This document shows, one piece after another, positions 24,590-33,075 of a DNA stretch of 64,000 nt. The notes beneath the pieces were generated by a model. The model did not search any database, had not been told where the DNA came from, and saw nothing but the letters and a program-made list of their open reading frames with translations. How positions within the stretch are numbered: position 1 is the stretch's first letter; every line of letters starts with the position of its first letter. Source of the DNA: Salinirussus salinus (GTDB lineage Archaea; Halobacteriota; Halobacteria; Halobacteriales; Haloarculaceae); contig NZ_WOWO01000003.1 of the NCBI RefSeq assembly GCF_009831455.1, positions 682,001 through 746,000 of the forward strand, given 5' to 3'. A program made the position numbers and the translations under genes.

Positions 24590-26559
24590 GATTGAATCAA
24601 GTCTATGTGCGTCAGTATGGCCCGGTTCAGAAAGATCTTGAACTGGATGGACAGATCAACGTTATTCGTGGACCGAATGAGTCCGGTAAAAGCCTGCTCG
24701 TGGAAGGCTTGCTAAAACAACTGGCAGACGGGTCAGTTCCGAATCCTGTGATCCCTGATGTGCCGGAAGGGTTCGTGGAGATATCAGATGGGGTTGAAAC
24801 AGAGACTCTTCGAGATGGAGACTCATTAACCAGTTTCTGTGAAGAGAACTACAACCAAGAGGTTCGTGCAGAGGAGCTGAGAAACGTATTTGTTATCCAG
24901 AGAGGGGACTTGACGTTTGATGATGGGGACGATTTTTACTCCCATATCACGGACAAACTGACCGGTCGAAGAGTGGAGGATATCGACGAGGTCAAAGACG
25001 CTCTCATCGATGAGGGTCGACTTACATCCACTACTCACAAGCTGGCTAATGATCAAGGAAATCATAAGCCGAAAGATCAGAGGAATGATGCTAACTCTCT
25101 CAAAGATGACGTTGAGGCATATATCGAAGAAGCAGAGGAAAACGGATTAGAACAGGCGGAGAGTGAGCTATTCGCCGCAAGACAGAAAGAGGATGAATTA
25201 GAGGAGAGGGTTGAAAAGCTTGAGAAAGCTGAAACTGAGCAAAAAAAGAAGCAACGGCACGAAAATCTATCCGAAGATAAGGATGCTATAGAAGAGAATC
25301 TAGATGAGTTAGAAGGTCTTCCTGCAAGTTCTGATCTCGAAGATATCGATGATCGGCTTCAGGAGCTAAGTAATGAAGAAGGACAACAGTCCGAATTGAG
25401 AGAGCAGAAAGAAAGTAACCTTTCTCTGGCGAAGTGGTCTCTCGCGGCAGGTTTAGGTGCCTTTGTGGCATTGCTAGCTTTCGGATTCCCGGCAATAGGT
25501 ATTCTGGCACCTATCATCTTCGTTGCCGGTTCAGGCTACTTTTGGAAGCAGGCCAAGGGGGTTAGCAGCGACATTGCCGAGTTGAGTGTCAAAGAAAAGA
25601 ATATCCTGTCCGATGCCCGAGCAGCAGGACTTTCATTTGATAGCCGCGATGAGGTCAGGAGCGAAATATCCCGCATCGAGAAGCGTAGAAATGAGCTGGA
25701 GGATAAGAATCAGGGTAAGAAAGCGGTGTTAGAACGAGAATTCAATTTTGAGGCAGAATCTATGAATGAGGTCGTGACGAAGGCCGAAGAGAGCTTGGAG
25801 AGTCTTGAATCCAATATTGATGATTCTCTTGATGTCGACTATGACGAACAAAAATACGGGGAAGCGAAAGAAGGCTACGAAGACGCGAAGGAGAAGCGCG
25901 AAAAGTTAGAGCAGGAGCTTGAAGAGCATAGAGAGGAGCTTCAAGCTTTCCGTGATAGGGCGAAGGACTTGGATTTCAGTATCTTTGTCGGTGAACGTCT
26001 AGATCTGGAGATCCAGAATCTTGATTCTCTCCGGACACTGGTTAAGCGGTTAGACGAGTTTGTCTCTGCTATCGATGAAGATGCAGAAGCTTCGAGAGTA
26101 GCTCTTGAGATATTTGATGAGATTCAAGAGGAAGAGAAAGAGGAAACGGCAGAGCTGTTTGAGGAAGGGAGCAGGGCTACTGAGATCTTCCAGCAGATCA
26201 CCGAAGAACGGTATAGTAAGGTCACCTACGACAACGAACAGAATCAGCTTGAGGTTGAGAAGTCGACTGGTGAGAGCTTTACACCTGAACAGCTGAGTGA
26301 TGGTACACGTGACCAGCTTTACCTGTCTATCAGGGTTGCGCTCGGTGAGAAGATATTAGATGGGAATACCGGATTCTTTGTGATGGACGATGCTTTCCTG
26401 ACCTCTGATTCCTCCCGGCTGGAAACCCAAGTAGAGGTTGTGGAGCAGTTGGCCGAGCAAGGTTGGCAGATAATCTATCTCAGTTCGAAAGAGGATGCTA
26501 TCTCGGCCTTGTCCGCGAGGAGCGATAATGAAGTAATGGAACTCGCGGCTTTGGAATAA
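24586..26559 (+). CDS. Rad50/YhaN-like ATPase with a central membrane hairpin
   Basis: 657 residues. Walker A is INVIRGPNESGKSLLVEGLL (residues 24-43), the ABC signature TPEQLSDGTRDQLYLSIRVA (about 566), Walker B GFFVMDDAFLTSD (about 594), then an H-loop-like region with QIIYLSSKED. Between the two halves there are coiled coils, and at about 283-322 two adjacent hydrophobic segments (WSLAAGLGAFVALLAFGFPA and IGILAPIIFVAGSGYFW) in the place where Rad50 has its zinc hook. There is no CxxC hook. The complex may thus be tethered to the membrane or dimerise there. Partner of the nuclease upstream; role in DNA-end processing or phage defence is inferred. Confidence 0.85.
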   Translation: MRLNQVYVRQYGPVQKDLELDGQINVIRGPNESGKSLLVEGLLKQLADGSVPNPVIPDVPEGFVEISDGVETETLRDGDSLTSFCEENYNQEVRAEELRNVFVIQRGDLTFDDGDDFYSHITDKLTGRRVEDIDEVKDALIDEGRLTSTTHKLANDQGNHKPKDQRNDANSLKDDVEAYIEEAEENGLEQAESELFAARQKEDELEERVEKLEKAETEQKKKQRHENLSEDKDAIEENLDELEGLPASSDLEDIDDRLQELSNEEGQQSELREQKESNLSLAKWSLAAGLGAFVALLAFGFPAIGILAPIIFVAGSGYFWKQAKGVSSDIAELSVKEKNILSDARAAGLSFDSRDEVRSEISRIEKRRNELEDKNQGKKAVLEREFNFEAESMNEVVTKAEESLESLESNIDDSLDVDYDEQKYGEAKEGYEDAKEKREKLEQELEEHREELQAFRDRAKDLDFSIFVGERLDLEIQNLDSLRTLVKRLDEFVSAIDEDAEASRVALEIFDEIQEEEKEETAELFEEGSRATEIFQQITEERYSKVTYDNEQNQLEVEKSTGESFTPEQLSDGTRDQLYLSIRVALGEKILDGNTGFFVMDDAFLTSDSSRLETQVEVVEQLAEQGWQIIYLSSKEDAISALSARSDNEVMELAALE

Positions 26560-26561
26560 GA

Positions 26562-27584
26562 TTACAACGTGGTGAGTTTCACGTCTCGTGTTTTGCCGTT
26601 GCTGCCGCCGTAGTGGTATTCTGCTTCAATCAAGTCGAGTAGTTCCAATTGTTTGAGGTAGTCGCTGAGCCGGCGTTTGGACAATGTGTTCTCGTTGTAG
26701 GTTTTACAGAGTTCTTCGTATCGTGTGTAGATTTCTCCGGTTCGTATCGTGTTTTCTTCGACGTCGAGTTCCTGTACTGCCTGGTAGAGCAGACGGTGGT
26801 GTTCTGTGAACTGGTTGAGGAGGTGTGCGGCGTACTTCTCGTAGGCTTTCTCCTGCACTTGCTGGACGTGGGATTCTGTGATGACTGATTCCGTGGTTTC
26901 GGCTGCGTGTTTCAGCCAGTGTAGTGCGACAGATATGTTCTGGGTAGTGGAGGTGATGTAGGTTAACGCGGCTTTCTGGAGGCTTTGGTCGACAAGTGCT
27001 TTCTGAGCTCTTTCGACGAGGACCTGGTATGCTTCTTCTGCGGTGTAGGGTTCGAAGCTGATTCTTCTGGGTTGGAGGCTGCTGTAGGTTCGTTCCTCGA
27101 TTTGTGATTCGAGTCCGGTGTGGTTGGAGGAGATGAGTACTAGATCTACGCTGTTTCGTGTTTCCATCCTGGTGAGGAAGTAGAGGAGGTCGTCACCGTC
27201 GTTCAGGAGCAGGAAGTCGATGTCGTCGAGGATTATTACGGTGTGTACGGCCTTGGTTTTCTTGACAAGTTTTCTTTGTAGGTCGGAGGTGTGGTGGCCG
27301 TCGTTGACTTCTTCGTTTAGTCCTCTGAGGATCTGTTTGAGTGCCTTGTACTGTGTGTCGTGCTGGGTGCAGGGAATGTAGCATTTCCTGTCGATTTCTT
27401 CGAGTGCAAGGTGTGTGACGTGGGTTTTGCCTGTGCCGCGGGGGCCGTGGAGAAAGAGGTTCTGTGGGGCAGAGTTCTCCGAGGTCAAGGTGTTCAACTG
27501 TTTCTGCTCTTTCTGTCGGTTGTATAGGGTTTCAGGCAGGTAGTTTGGTTGCAGTGGTGTCGGGTCTTTCAGTGGTTCTGGCAT
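26562..27584 (-). CDS. Orc1/Cdc6-family replication initiator
   Basis: 340 residues from ATG at 27,584; an in-frame start 15 codons upstream exists. AAA+ motifs: Walker A NLFLHGPRGTGKTHVTHL, Walker B TVIILDDIDFLL, sensor 1 LVLISSNHTG. The C-terminal 90 residues form a winged helix (TGEIYTRYEELCKTYNENT, LSKRRLSDYLKQLELLDL). It loads the replicative helicase at an origin in archaea. It faces a second Orc1/Cdc6-like gene, and the stretch between holds a 28-bp dyad, so a replication origin of the element may lie here. Codon use is unlike the flanking genes (many CAC/ACA on the antisense side), hinting at separate transfer. Confidence 0.88.
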   Translation of the reverse strand: MPEPLKDPTPLQPNYLPETLYNRQKEQKQLNTLTSENSAPQNLFLHGPRGTGKTHVTHLALEEIDRKCYIPCTQHDTQYKALKQILRGLNEEVNDGHHTSDLQRKLVKKTKAVHTVIILDDIDFLLLNDGDDLLYFLTRMETRNSVDLVLISSNHTGLESQIEERTYSSLQPRRISFEPYTAEEAYQVLVERAQKALVDQSLQKAALTYITSTTQNISVALHWLKHAAETTESVITESHVQQVQEKAYEKYAAHLLNQFTEHHRLLYQAVQELDVEENTIRTGEIYTRYEELCKTYNENTLSKRRLSDYLKQLELLDLIEAEYHYGGSNGKTRDVKLTTL

Positions 27585-27684
27585 AGATGATTTTCTTCGA
27601 GGAAAGGGGTTACACGGTTTTACTGGCACCCAGGTTCGGATGCCGCTTGGTTGAGAACTGCGGCCTTGCTAGTTTTAATTCAGG

Positions 27685-27712
27685 TCCGGAGGTTTCCGCG
27701 GAATGATCCGGA
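27685..27712. repeat. Nested palindrome in the Orc1/Cdc6 intergenic region
   Basis: TCCGGA, three bases, TTCCGCGGAA, three bases, TCCGGA: a symmetric 28-bp array of three palindromes. It lies 101 bases upstream of the minus-strand Orc1/Cdc6 gene and 40 bases before the zinc micro-ORF, next to an AT-rich tract. It could be an initiator-binding site or an operator. Confidence 0.5.
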
Positions 27713-27751
27713 TTCTTTCTTAATACCTGAGGGGTCTAACACGTACCCGTT

Positions 27752-27841
27752 ATGAAGAACTGCGTGAGAGACGATGGCCACGAGCTTGTGAAAGAGGAGC
27801 AGAAAGCGGGCAGGTGTATTTACTGCGGTGAACGGTTGTGA
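27752..27841 (+). CDS. 29-residue zinc-binding microprotein
   Basis: ATG at 27,752 to TGA at 27,839-27,841. The peptide starts MKNCVRDDGHEL and ends RCIYCGERL, giving a Cys-x6-His pair and a CxxC knuckle, enough for one zinc ion. Its TGA overlaps the GTG start of the next gene (GTGA), which supports real translation. Haloarchaea encode many such zinc microproteins. Confidence 0.55.
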   Translation: MKNCVRDDGHELVKEEQKAGRCIYCGERL

Positions 27842-28125
27842 CTTCGGTGTCCCGGCGGTTCGATCCTACGGATTTCACGAAGAACAATCCGTCTACAGAT
27901 ATCAAGTCGCTGCAAGGCAGGACGACAGCTAAACCCTACACACGATCCAACTACTGGCATAGGCAACACGACCGATACGAGTGCTCTGATACTGGTCTCT
28001 CCAAGTGGATAAACGGGCAGACCTTCCAGTGCCTGAATTGTAGCAATAGCATCTGTTGGTACCGTTATCCTAGTGGAGACGGTTTGCCGGAGTGGTTCAA
28101 GAACCCTGGTAATCCGAGCAAGTGA
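27838..28125 (+). CDS. Small zinc-finger-like protein
   Basis: 95 residues, GTG start overlapping the preceding microprotein stop. The C-terminal half has YECSDTGLSKWINGQTFQCL followed by NCSNSICWY: four Cys (C-x18-CxxC-x4-C type) that could bind zinc, plus many aromatic residues. No family recognised. Probably a nucleic-acid or protein-binding partner of the microprotein. Confidence 0.55.
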   Translation: MTSVSRRFDPTDFTKNNPSTDIKSLQGRTTAKPYTRSNYWHRQHDRYECSDTGLSKWINGQTFQCLNCSNSICWYRYPSGDGLPEWFKNPGNPSK

Positions 28126-28193
28126 AACGCCTCCCCTGATCCGGTTTTTGAAACTACCTGTTACAGGTTAGATGATACGAGGCGAAGCCAGCA

Positions 28194-28991
28194 GTGTTCC
28201 AAGAATCAACGAGCAGCGGCGGGATTCTACGTTCGGAAACATACCTGACAACGAACTACGAACCGGATGAACCGGTAGGTCGAGAGACCGAGATCAACAG
28301 GATTGCTGACGCTGTCCGGCCTTTGACGAGGAGAAAGACTCCGGAGAACCTGTTGGTGTACGGCCCGGCCGGAGTCGGGAAGACGACCTGTGTGAAGCAC
28401 GTTTTCGACCGGTTAGAGACAGAGGCCGGTGCAGAATCCGTGTACATCAATGCCTGGCAGTACAACTCCCGCTCCTCACTTCTGACCGAGTTACTGATCC
28501 AGCTCGGGTATCCTGCGCCTCGGAAAGGCAAACCCGTAGATGAACTACTTTCCAAGCTTCGGGAATGGCTAGACAAAAACCGTGGAGTAGCTGTAGCCAT
28601 CGACGAGTTCGACCAGCTAGAGGAGAAGACGGAGATCATCTACGACCTGCAAATGCTGAATCAGGAAGCGGAGAACTCGCTTGGCCTCGTGATGGTTTCC
28701 AACCGGCCTCCCTCCAAGGTCCACCTGGATCCACGGAGCCAATCACGGTTGAACTGCCAGACACTCCAGTTCAACTCCTACAACGCACCGCAGCTCGAAA
28801 AGATACTGTCGAAACGGGTAGAGCAAGCATTCAAGCCCGGAACCGTACCCGACGACGTCCTCGAAGAGATCGCGGAACGGGTGGCAGAGAACAGCGGGGA
28901 CTGTCGAGAAGCACTGGAGAAACTATTGAGGGGTGGGCGGGAAGCGGATCAAGATGGATTGTCAGAGCTTCGGTTAGATTCGAGTAAATGA
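28194..28991 (+). CDS. Short Orc1/Cdc6-like AAA+ ATPase without winged helix
   Basis: 265 residues, GTG start. EPVGRETEINRIADAVRPL is the Orc1/Cdc6 entry motif; Walker A ENLLVYGPAGVGKTTCVKHV, Walker B GVAVAIDEFDQLEEK, sensor 1 LGLVMVSNRPP, and the lid with NSGDCREALEKLLRGG. The protein stops where the DNA-binding winged helix should begin (family length about 400), so it is either truncated or a specialised ATPase that works with the full-length paralogue at 26,562-27,584. It ends three bases before the convergent STAND gene. Confidence 0.85.
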   Translation: MFQESTSSGGILRSETYLTTNYEPDEPVGRETEINRIADAVRPLTRRKTPENLLVYGPAGVGKTTCVKHVFDRLETEAGAESVYINAWQYNSRSSLLTELLIQLGYPAPRKGKPVDELLSKLREWLDKNRGVAVAIDEFDQLEEKTEIIYDLQMLNQEAENSLGLVMVSNRPPSKVHLDPRSQSRLNCQTLQFNSYNAPQLEKILSKRVEQAFKPGTVPDDVLEEIAERVAENSGDCREALEKLLRGGREADQDGLSELRLDSSK

Positions 28992-28994
28992 ATA

Positions 28995-31900
28995 CTAGAA
29001 GTCTTTGAACCGGTTTTCGCGTTGTTCTACGTCTTTGAGTAGGTAGTCTTCTGCTTCTTCCGCAAACCTGTGGATAGAAGACGAGAGTGAAGAGTCTCGT
29101 TGCCAGTTTCTCACCATCTCCAATTCGTCTTCTTTCATATCCACGCCCATACTTGGTGTCGTCAGAGGATCTGAGGAGAGCCCGGTGAGGATCTCGTTTT
29201 TGACGGTTTCAGAGCTGTTGATGTCGTCAACTCCTTCTGTGATGATTATGAGGTAGATCTCTTCGATGTCTTCTGTGACTGGGTACTGTCTAACGTACCA
29301 GATGATATGCATCAGCTCGTCCTCGGAACAGTCCGGTATCTCTTGTGTGAGTCTTTCTGCGAGGTCTGCTGTAGGGAAGCAACGGGTTAGGGCAGAGAAT
29401 CCTATTGGGTTGTAGTAGTCGGCGTCGAGGATACGGCTGGCGACTTCATCTACGGCATTACTGTACCCCTCGGCCTGTGTCATCCTTTCGGTATCTACAT
29501 CTATGTGAGCCGGAAGGATCGAGGTTCCTGTGTGCCCGTTTTCCAGTCGCTGGAGGCAGAAGTCGACGAACTGTTCCGGGTCTCGTTCAGCGACTTCTTC
29601 GATTGCGAGCTTAAGGCCGTGAGGTTCATTGGCAAAGTTTTCTCTGTCTTCTGCGTAGTCCAGTACCTCTTTTAGAATATCCTCGCCCACTTCTTGTGAA
29701 TCGTCTTTGTGTAATGGAAGGGGCTGGAGTACGGCTTTGATCGACCGAGGTTCAAGTGATTCTGCGCCTTGCAGAAGGGTGAGGAGGACGTTTTCTGTCC
29801 ATTCTTGGTGGTCTTCCCAGTATCCGTGTACTACTTGACTGAGGCCGGACACAAGTTCTGGAGGTATCTCGGATCTATCTTCCAGTAGTTCGTTGACGTT
29901 TTCTTTGGCGAAGTCCAGGTCTTGGGTGGCTAAGGCACTGAGTCCTGCGGATATCAGGTTGAACCTCTCTTCTTCGGTGTACTGTTCTACAAGTTCTTTT
30001 CCCTTCTCTGGGTCAGTGGAGCAGATCCCCACGAGGATCTGTGGTTTACACGAATCGAGCCCTTGGGCATCGGCTTCGAGAAGTTTTTCTCCATATTCAG
30101 GTCGCTCGTCTGCCAGGACTCTGAAGAACTGGTGGAAGGATGTGTTCGTGAGCTCTGAGACGATATTTGAGAAGTCGGATGGTTCGAGTTCTTCTTCGTC
30201 CAGGTCTTCCGCGAAACTACGGATCTCGGCTTCCCGTTCTTCCATCTTCGTAGGAGGGTTGTACCTCATATTCTGGAGTAGCCGGAATCTCTCGTTCTCC
30301 GCTAACGCCTCTTCGAGTTCTTGGACTTCGGATTCGATGCCGAGTTCTTTTGCGTTTTCGCGGTCAGCTAACTTGCTCAGGGTATCGATACACTGCAAGT
30401 CTTGGTCCTGTGAGACGTATTCTGAGGCGAATTCGAGAATCCGGACTAGTTCGTCGTTGCTGATAACTTCTTGATGTTTGCCGTGGTGTCTGGCCTGTGA
30501 GTTCTCGAAGCTCACCAGTTTCTTCGCAGCCTTTCTCCTTAATTCGGGGTGAGGGTCTTCCCAGATAATCTCGATAAGATGTTCGACGGCTTGCTTCCGT
30601 AGCTCAATCCGTGGTTCCGTCATTCGTAGGTCTCCTTGCCAAGACCGCATCTTGGAGTGATCGACCGGATCAACGGAGAAGTCGTGTATCTCTATCTTAG
30701 AGGTTTCACCTATGATGTCAAGGAGGTCAAGCCGGAGCTCTTTCTCGATTTCTTCGTTGAGAAAGTTTTCCCCGATCACTTTCAAGATCTTTTGCTGTGC
30801 GGCAGGTGATCTACGGAGACCGGGTCGCATCGCCTGCTTGAGCTTCTGTTCTACGCTTTCGGTTCGAAGCTGTGACTGTGATGGATAGTCTACTGCGATC
30901 CGGAGCAACCAGACTGCCGCCTCTTCCGGTTCCCCCTGTAGAGCGTTGGAAAGTAGGTCGATAGATTCGATTATGAAGTCTCCGGCTGGGGATGCCGTGT
31001 ACATCGAACTCCTAATTAACGGTTCGTCTTCCTGGTCCTCCGGCAGTTCTTCCCGGAACGATTTTTTGAATAGTTCGATAGCGTGGTGTGGATACACTGA
31101 GCCCAGAACCTTGAATCTGCGAAGGAGTTTCACCCTTTCTGCGAAGCCATATTCACTTAGCTGCTCTAATTCTGAATCCAAGGCCTCTCGAATGGTTCTC
31201 CGAGCGTCCCTACAGTCGTATCGTCGATGGATTACAGCTAACTGGTTGATCTGGTTCTTCCCTGTGAACTCGCTGAAATTCTCGTAGATTTTGTCTTTAT
31301 AGTCTCGTGGAGAATCCGAGAAGAAACTGTCATAGACTATGTATTCTTGTAGCGCATCCGGTTGGATGGTAAGGGTTCCACCGCGTTCGGTAACCATTCC
31401 GATGTGCTCAGTCAGCGTTTCTCGAAGGTTTTCCTCCGTTGTACTGTCGATGTTTAGTACATCTCGGAATCGCTGTATCTGCTCATCGTTGTTAGTATCG
31501 AGTTCTCCAACTGCTGCAAGGTATTTTACGTAGGTTTCCAGGTCTTGCGAGTCTCCAACGGTATCCAGTCGCTGGATATCTTTGAGGACGTCCTCGAATA
31601 CCTCCTCTAACACTTCATCCTGCGCCATAGAGTCGGCTTGTTCTCCTCTAGAGCGTTGTTCAGCGAGGAGATGTGCGTAGAGAGGGATGCCTTCACTGAT
31701 CGCTGTAATCCGCTCAAGCGTAGATGGATCAGTGATTCCATAGTACTCCTGCAAGACTTGATGTACGTCGTCAGTATCTAGCCTAGGGAGCTCGACTATG
31801 TCTGTTTCAACACCTCTTAGCCGGTTTCCGTGGCTTTGTAATGTAGAGGTGAAGTGTGATCTCTCCGCGAAAATCAGTTTGAGTCGGGGCTGATGCTGAT

Positions 31901-32753
31901 CCACCAGGTCGAATAAACGCCTTATCTGACCCGTATTTCGCGCATCGTCAACGAAAAGAATTGTATTTCGTTCCTCCAGGTCGAGGTCTTCAAGACCATC
32001 GTCGATGTTTCCGGCGTCGATATCTGTCCAGTAAACTTGCCAGTTCGGGTGTTCAGTTTCTAAAAGTAGACTACCTTCGACCGCGAGACGTGTCTTCCCG
32101 ATTCCAGCACGTCCAGCGAGTATGAGTACGTCTTCATCGGCTTCTGCAAAGTCTCGGACTTTGTCCAGTTCCTCTTCACGTCCGAAGAGGGGGAGATCAT
32201 ATCGGTTGGCGGGGTCCTCACCATCGAGTTCCTTCTCAAATCTCTGGTGGATCGGTTGAAAAATATCGTACCCTTTGTCTGTTGGAATCCTTGCCTCGAT
32301 CTCTTGGATCCCACGCAGGATCTCTTCCTGGCCTTCGTCCAGATCCTCGGAGTACTGGTGGATCCGCTGTAAATAAATCGTGCGTAGCTTGTTACCTATC
32401 TCCTGATCCTGGCTAATTTCAATCTCCAACTTATTCAGAAACTCTAGAATTAGTTCTTCTGGAGGTGCTTCTACTTCTTCACCAAGCAGATCGTCTTCGA
32501 ATGAACTGGCGATGTCTTCAGGCGTGATCAAATTGTTTCCGTCGTCGAACTCTTCTACAAGCTCGATAACCTCGTCTTTCTGGAAAATATGTATGAAAAC
32601 GTCGGAGTCCAGTCCCTCGTGGTTCTCGGCTACCTGAGATGCCGCGTTCTCGACCGCTTCGTTCAGGAAGTGCATCTGTTTTCCTTTACTGTAGACATAG
32701 TTCGCCGTGGAGGAAGCGAGGATACTTGCTCCGATAGAGACTGGTTCAACCAT
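28995..32753 (-). CDS. Large STAND-type NTPase with helical-repeat sensor, defence candidate
   Basis: 1252 residues. Residues 1-155 are a helical N-terminal domain of unknown type (a short hydrophobic start, then IEISQDQEIGNKLRTIYLQR). Residues 186-480 hold the NTPase: FGREEELDKVRDF, Walker A LILAGRAGIGKTRLAVEG (K220), Walker B NTILFVDDARN (D269, D270), an ELPRLDTDDVHQVLQEYYG helical lid and a winged-helix segment. From about 500 to the end are helical repeats with HEAT-like units (HPELRRKAAKKLVSFENSQ). This is the architecture of STAND immune ATPases (Avs-like): repeat sensor, switch NTPase and N-terminal effector or adaptor. No nuclease or protease motif is visible at the N-terminus. Confidence 0.75.
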   Translation of the reverse strand: MVEPVSIGASILASSTANYVYSKGKQMHFLNEAVENAASQVAENHEGLDSDVFIHIFQKDEVIELVEEFDDGNNLITPEDIASSFEDDLLGEEVEAPPEELILEFLNKLEIEISQDQEIGNKLRTIYLQRIHQYSEDLDEGQEEILRGIQEIEARIPTDKGYDIFQPIHQRFEKELDGEDPANRYDLPLFGREEELDKVRDFAEADEDVLILAGRAGIGKTRLAVEGSLLLETEHPNWQVYWTDIDAGNIDDGLEDLDLEERNTILFVDDARNTGQIRRLFDLVDQHQPRLKLIFAERSHFTSTLQSHGNRLRGVETDIVELPRLDTDDVHQVLQEYYGITDPSTLERITAISEGIPLYAHLLAEQRSRGEQADSMAQDEVLEEVFEDVLKDIQRLDTVGDSQDLETYVKYLAAVGELDTNNDEQIQRFRDVLNIDSTTEENLRETLTEHIGMVTERGGTLTIQPDALQEYIVYDSFFSDSPRDYKDKIYENFSEFTGKNQINQLAVIHRRYDCRDARRTIREALDSELEQLSEYGFAERVKLLRRFKVLGSVYPHHAIELFKKSFREELPEDQEDEPLIRSSMYTASPAGDFIIESIDLLSNALQGEPEEAAVWLLRIAVDYPSQSQLRTESVEQKLKQAMRPGLRRSPAAQQKILKVIGENFLNEEIEKELRLDLLDIIGETSKIEIHDFSVDPVDHSKMRSWQGDLRMTEPRIELRKQAVEHLIEIIWEDPHPELRRKAAKKLVSFENSQARHHGKHQEVISNDELVRILEFASEYVSQDQDLQCIDTLSKLADRENAKELGIESEVQELEEALAENERFRLLQNMRYNPPTKMEEREAEIRSFAEDLDEEELEPSDFSNIVSELTNTSFHQFFRVLADERPEYGEKLLEADAQGLDSCKPQILVGICSTDPEKGKELVEQYTEEERFNLISAGLSALATQDLDFAKENVNELLEDRSEIPPELVSGLSQVVHGYWEDHQEWTENVLLTLLQGAESLEPRSIKAVLQPLPLHKDDSQEVGEDILKEVLDYAEDRENFANEPHGLKLAIEEVAERDPEQFVDFCLQRLENGHTGTSILPAHIDVDTERMTQAEGYSNAVDEVASRILDADYYNPIGFSALTRCFPTADLAERLTQEIPDCSEDELMHIIWYVRQYPVTEDIEEIYLIIITEGVDDINSSETVKNEILTGLSSDPLTTPSMGVDMKEDELEMVRNWQRDSSLSSSIHRFAEEAEDYLLKDVEQRENRFKDF

Positions 32754-32763
32754 AGTCGGGGGT

Positions 32764-32961
32764 ATGGATGTGAGTGATTTAACAGTGGGGCTCAGTCGGG
32801 TTTACCCTCACAGGTTGGATCAGTATGTAGCTAGTAGCGTGTATCAGGCCGAAAGACTGCTTGCCCGGTGTTTCAAGGAGGTGCGCGATAATACTAAGTT
32901 GACGAAGAGACCGGCCAGCTACCGGGAATACAGCAAAGTCCAAGACGGCGACGTGGTCTGA
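32764..32961 (+). CDS. Small basic hypothetical protein
   Basis: 65 residues from ATG at 32,764 (MDVSDLTVGLSRVYPHRLDQ ... RCFKEVRDNTKLTKRPASY). It starts ten bases from the divergent STAND start, so the two promoters would have to lie inside each other's coding regions; that lowers my trust. It resembles no family I know. It is the last possible gene of the element before the tRNA scar. Confidence 0.35.
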   Translation: MDVSDLTVGLSRVYPHRLDQYVASSVYQAERLLARCFKEVRDNTKLTKRPASYREYSKVQDGDVV

Positions 32962-33033
32962 AATACAGAGAGAATACGTGTCGTCTGAAGACGGTCAAAA
33001 TGCCGTTTTCAGGCCACGAAACATATCAACGTC

Positions 33034-33075
33034 TTGGTAAGGACGAGAGCCCGGGTTCAAATCCCGGCCTAGGCT
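33034..33075 (+). other. 3' half of tRNA-Thr(GGU): element attachment site (attR)
   Basis: TTGGTAA (anticodon loop, anticodon GGT), GGACG (3' strand of anticodon stem), AGAGC (variable loop), T arm CCGGG-TTCAAAT-CCCGG, acceptor strand CCTAGGC and discriminator T at 33,075. The 5' half is missing: upstream bases do not form the anticodon stem in register or any D arm. This is the duplicate 3' end left when an element integrates in a tRNA gene. Because the fragment keeps its 3' end to the right, the element lies to the left and the complete tRNA should be at its far end, outside the window. Confidence 0.8.

Noticed and set aside
23540-26559. Lamassu-type defence system
   Set aside because: No LmuA-like effector; the ATPase has a membrane hairpin and the partner is a calcineurin-type nuclease, so a YhaO/YhaN type is the better fit.
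29893-30474. Long Ser-rich open frames opposite the STAND gene (also at 30,946 and 31,339)
   Set aside because: Shadow coding of the acidic gene on the other strand.
33020-33075. Complete tRNA-Thr gene
   Set aside because: D arm, 5' acceptor strand and the 5' anticodon strand in register are missing.
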